This document shows, piece after piece, positions 15,364 to 16,819 of a stretch of 16,819 nt of DNA. A program made the translations under genes and the position numbers. How positions within the stretch are numbered: position 1 is the first letter of the stretch; the number at the start of each line of letters is the position of its first letter. The notes beneath the pieces are model-generated. The model did not search any database and was not told where the DNA came from. It saw only the letters and a list, made by a program, of their open reading frames with translations. The DNA is from JAPLDB01 sp964356415. GTDB taxonomy: Bacteria > Bacteroidota > Bacteroidia > AKYH767-A > 2013-40CM-41-45. The stretch spans positions 1-16,819 of the forward strand of contig CAYHHK010000089.1 in assembly GCA_964356415.1 (NCBI GenBank). The letters are read 5' to 3'.

Positions 15364-15414
15364 TAAACTATTTCTTTTGGTGAACGTGTATCATTTTCCG
15401 TAAAAAAGTCATGT

Positions 15415-15422
15415 CAAAGTTA
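15415..15422 (-). promoter_or_regulatory. -7 box for the small gene
   Basis: The minus strand reads TAACTTTG, a perfect TAnnTTTG, about 52 bases before the ATG at 15363. No good -33 box is seen at the usual spacing (a TTGACA lies too close, 13 bases away), so this is a partial promoter match. Confidence 0.4.
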
Positions 15423-15526
15423 AGTAAAAAAATGTCAATTTTCTTTTTAGTCATTGGCTAAAACCCCGCTCTGAGTAGTATGTTGCAGCATCGAGTTCTC
15501 TCCTTTTCTACTTGGTTATTTGCCTG

Positions 15527-15559
15527 TTGATGTAGCTTCATTTAGAACTAATATCTTCG
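15527..15559 (+). promoter_or_regulatory. Promoter for tyrS
   Basis: TTG at 15527-15529, a 22-base spacer and TATCTTCG at 15552-15559 (one mismatch to TAnnTTTG). The leader before the ATG at 15576 would be about 10 bases or less. No T-box-like structure is possible in so short a leader. Confidence 0.45.
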
Positions 15560-15575
15560 CATCCAAATCACATAC

Positions 15576-16819
15576 ATGAAAAATTTTGTGGAAGAGCTGC
15601 GCTGGCGTGGAATGCTGCAGGACATTATGCCGGGAACAGAAGAATTGCTTGGCAAAGAGATGGTGAGAGGATACATCGGCTTTGACCCGACTTCTGATTC
15701 CCTTGGTGTTGGCAATCTCGTGCAGATCATGACGTTGCTCCATTTCCAGCAATGCGGACATAAACCTGTTGCATTGGTTGGCGGCGCAACAGGAATGGTG
15801 GGAGATCCTTCCGGTAAATCTGCAGAGAGAAATCTGTTAAATGAGGAAACACTTCAGTTTAACCTTGATGCTCAGAAAAAACAGCTCGAAAAATTCCTTG
15901 ACTTCAGTGCAGGTAAAAATGCTGCTGAGATTGTAAATAATTACAACTGGTTCAAAGATTTTAAGTTCCTTGATTTCATCAGAGATGTAGGCAAACACAT
16001 TACTGTGAGTTACATGATGGCCAAAGACTCCGTTCAGTCCCGGCTGGAAACGGGCATGTCATTCACGGAGTTTTCTTACCAGCTCGTACAGGGTTTCGAT
16101 TTTTATTTTCTATGGAAGAACAATGGAATTAAAATACAGATGGGCGGCAGTGACCAGTGGGGAAACATTGTAACAGGAACAGAACTCATCAGAAGAAAAG
16201 GTGGAGGAGAAGCATTTGCCTTGACAACTCCTTTAATAAAGAAGGCGGACGGAACAAAATTCGGAAAAACAGAAAGCGGCAATGTATGGCTCGATGCAAA
16301 GAAAACCTCACCGTATAAATTCTACCAGTTCTGGCTCAATGCATCGGATGAAGATGTGAAAAAGTACATCCGTATTTTTACGTTGATGAAGAAGGATGAG
16401 ATAGAAGCCATGGAAAAGGAGCATGATGCAGCCCCTCACCTCCGGACTTTACAAAAGGCGCTGGCAAAAGACATTACAACCCGTGTACATTCTGAGTATG
16501 ATTATTTGGCAGCTGTCGAAGCTTCTGAAATTCTATTTGGCAAGGGTACAGCGGATGCATTAAATAAACTTTCTGAGGAAGATTTGCTCAGCGTTTTTGA
16601 AGGCGTGCCTCAGGTTGAAATTGAAAAGTCGCAGCTGGATGCGGGAATCAACATGATTGAATTTCTATCTGATACTTCGCAGATATTTCCTTCGCGCGGA
16701 GAAGCAAAAAAAATGCTGCAAGGCGGGGGAGTGGCTATCAACAAAACCAAGGTTGATGACCTGAACCGAAACCTTTCTTCTTCTGATTTGCTGAAAGGGA
16801 AATACATTCTGATCCAGAA
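15576..16819 (+). CDS. tyrS: Tyrosyl-tRNA synthetase (3' end beyond the window)
   Basis: The first 414 residues of a class Ic aminoacyl-tRNA synthetase that charges tRNA-Tyr; family length is about 425-430, so only a short tail is missing. Opening: KNFVEELRWRGMLQDIMPGTEE. Active site: Tyr33 and Asp37 in GYIGFDPTSDS, ALVGGATGMVGDPSGKSAERN, SFTEFSYQLVQGFDF, MGGSDQWGN and the KMSKS-equivalent KFGKT (228-232). SPYKFYQFWLN and the S4-like anticodon-binding C-terminal domain (PSRGEAKKMLQGGGVAINK) follow. Anomaly: the HIGH-equivalent reads GVGN (44-47), so the first His, His45 in Geobacillus numbering, is Gly; Thr39 (Thr40) is kept. The frame is open and everything else is intact, so it is not a pseudogene on this evidence. 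Confidence 0.93.
   Translation, partial: MKNFVEELRWRGMLQDIMPGTEELLGKEMVRGYIGFDPTSDSLGVGNLVQIMTLLHFQQCGHKPVALVGGATGMVGDPSGKSAERNLLNEETLQFNLDAQKKQLEKFLDFSAGKNAAEIVNNYNWFKDFKFLDFIRDVGKHITVSYMMAKDSVQSRLETGMSFTEFSYQLVQGFDFYFLWKNNGIKIQMGGSDQWGNIVTGTELIRRKGGGEAFALTTPLIKKADGTKFGKTESGNVWLDAKKTSPYKFYQFWLNASDEDVKKYIRIFTLMKKDEIEAMEKEHDAAPHLRTLQKALAKDITTRVHSEYDYLAAVEASEILFGKGTADALNKLSEEDLLSVFEGVPQVEIEKSQLDAGINMIEFLSDTSQIFPSRGEAKKMLQGGGVAINKTKVDDLNRNLSSSDLLKGKYILIQ

Overview
The window looks like chromosomal DNA from a member of the Bacteroidota, perhaps near the Chitinophagia/Sphingobacteriia; the finer placement is a guess. The evidence is a protein with a type IX secretion (T9SS) C-terminal sorting domain, a PorZ-type T9SS component, a dihydroorotase of the kind seen in Porphyromonas followed by a DUF4296-type lipoprotein, weak or absent Shine-Dalgarno sequences, and several intergenic matches to the Bacteroidota promoter pattern TTG-N19~22-TAnnTTTG.

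Layout. 161-1585: exported T9SS cargo protein. 1695-2645 (minus): SDR-type L-threonine 3-dehydrogenase, convergent with the first gene across a 100-bp imperfect palindrome. 2765-4267: polytopic GT39-like glycosyltransferase with a TTG start. 4464-7516: porZ and recO, overlapping by one base. 7517-7939: non-coding gap holding a decayed tandem array of an approximately 50-bp repeat, then a strong promoter for acs. 7940-10275: acetyl-CoA synthetase and a DinB-fold protein, overlapping by four bases and followed by a second long palindrome. 10494-13783: tight four-gene operon of polyprenol-phosphate mannose synthase-like GT2, SAM methyltransferase, dihydroorotase and DUF4296 lipoprotein. 13821-14843 (minus): extended SDR, convergent with that operon. 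14960-15199: a 240-bp non-coding element with 18-bp perfect terminal inverted repeats and two nested hairpins, REPIN/MITE-like. 15211-15363 (minus): a 50-codon gene with its own promoter-like box. 15576 to the window end: tyrosyl-tRNA synthetase, cut off shortly before its C-terminus.

Most of the window is housekeeping: amino acid and acetate metabolism, pyrimidine synthesis, DNA repair, tRNA charging and envelope glycosylation/secretion. I found no phage, CRISPR array, tRNA, rRNA or obvious new multi-gene system. The points most worth a second look are the REPIN-like element abutting the tiny antitoxin-like gene, the glycine in place of the first histidine of the TyrRS HIGH motif, the repeat array between recO and acs, and the two long palindromes that fill gene-end gaps.
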